Shown here: in pieces, positions 33,000 to 33,337 of the stretch | Numbering within the stretch: the first letter of the stretch is position 1 | Layout of the letters: every line of letters begins with the position of its first letter | Source: JAFAZI01 sp035501255 | GTDB taxonomy: Bacteria > Actinomycetota > Actinomycetes > JAFAQI01 | Assembly (NCBI GenBank): GCA_035501255.1 | Contig: DATJWM010000067.1 | Coordinates: 1-33,337 of the forward strand | Direction: 5' to 3' | DNA length: 33,337 nucleotides | Translations under genes and position numbers: made by a program | The notes under the pieces: model-generated | What the model was told of the DNA's origin: nothing | What the model saw: only the letters and a program-made list of their open reading frames with translations | Databases searched by the model: none

Positions 33000-33337
33000 C
33001 GCGCTTGCCGGGCGCGCGCACCGTGGCCGGTCCCACGGACCACGTCGTGATCGTGGGGGCCGGCCTCGGAGGTCTGTCAGCAGCGCTCCGCTTGTGCGGC
33101 GCCGGCAGGCAGGTGACGGTTCTCGAGCAGGATCTGGTGCCGGGCGGACGGGCAGGGTTGCTCGAGATCGACGGCTACCGGTTCGACACCGGCCCGACCG
33201 TGCTCACGATGCCGGACCTGATCGTCGACGCACTGCACTGCGTCGACGAGCCGTTGGATGCCTGGCTCGACCTCCGCCGGGTCGAACCGGCGTACCGCGC
33301 GTCGTTCGCGGACGGCTCCACGATCGACGTGCTCGCC
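32996..33337 (+). CDS. crtI: Phytoene desaturase-like CrtI, N-terminal part (runs off window)
   Basis: 114 codons from GTG 32996 to the window edge; the 3' part is not seen. The start overlaps the isoprenyl synthase stop (GTGA), indicating coupling. The sequence has the FAD fold VVIVGAGLGGLSAALRLCGAG, then VTVLEQDLVPGGRAGLLE and YRFDTGPTVLTMPDL, the classic CrtI N-terminal signature. CrtI-type enzymes desaturate phytoene toward lycopene in the membrane. With the GGPP synthase this looks like the start of a carotenoid operon that should continue with phytoene synthase to the right. Confidence 0.88.
   Translation, partial: MTRLPGARTVAGPTDHVVIVGAGLGGLSAALRLCGAGRQVTVLEQDLVPGGRAGLLEIDGYRFDTGPTVLTMPDLIVDALHCVDEPLDAWLDLRRVEPAYRASFADGSTIDVLA

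Overview
The window is GC-rich (roughly 68-70% by eye), protein-dense chromosomal DNA of an actinobacterium. It carries the dcw (division and cell wall) cluster in the actinobacterial order: divIVA/wag31, yggT, sepF, yggS, pgeF, ftsZ, murC, murG, ftsW, murD, mraY, murF, murE, ftsI, ftsL, rsmH, mraZ. Many genes start with GTG and many joints are 4-nt overlaps. The DNPR motif of MurE points to meso-diaminopimelate peptidoglycan. The flank (DUF3040, GNAT, metF, isoprenyl synthase) resembles the Mycobacterium tuberculosis Rv2145c-Rv2173 neighbourhood. The finer taxon (Frankia-, Acidothermus- or Jatrophihabitans-like) is a guess.

Layout. 1-1017 (minus): the N-terminal 339 codons of a two-helix membrane protein with a long acidic linker running into lysine-rich repeats, cut by the window edge. 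1100-19389 (minus): the dcw cluster, transcribed right to left from a promoter just upstream of mraZ that carries three 10-bp-spaced MraZ boxes. ftsQ is missing from its usual place between murC and ftsZ; a 342-nt gap with promoter-like elements stands there instead. pgeF has no ordinary start codon after ftsZ. 19696-24407 (plus): a MoxR ATPase / DUF58 / transglutaminase operon divergent from mraZ. 24418-24822 (minus): a DUF3040 membrane protein.

24919-27407 (minus): a tight three-gene operon, HEPN-domain protein, SAM methyltransferase and DNA polymerase IV (dinB). It is headed by a perfect SOS (LexA) box inside a 42-bp perfect palindrome, overlapping a TTGACA/TATGTT promoter placed so that the mRNA would start at the HEPN start codon (leaderless). 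This is the most interesting unit in the window. Divergent from it (plus, 27474-30019) are a YbaK-type deacylase, a GNAT acetyltransferase and a CrtI-like FAD oxidoreductase.

30038-31872 (minus): a secreted class A beta-lactamase-like serine hydrolase coupled to metF. 31947-33337 (plus): an isoprenyl diphosphate synthase (probably GGPP synthase) coupled to a phytoene desaturase-like gene that runs off the right edge, which looks like the start of a carotenoid operon. I saw no tRNA, rRNA, CRISPR array or insertion sequence.
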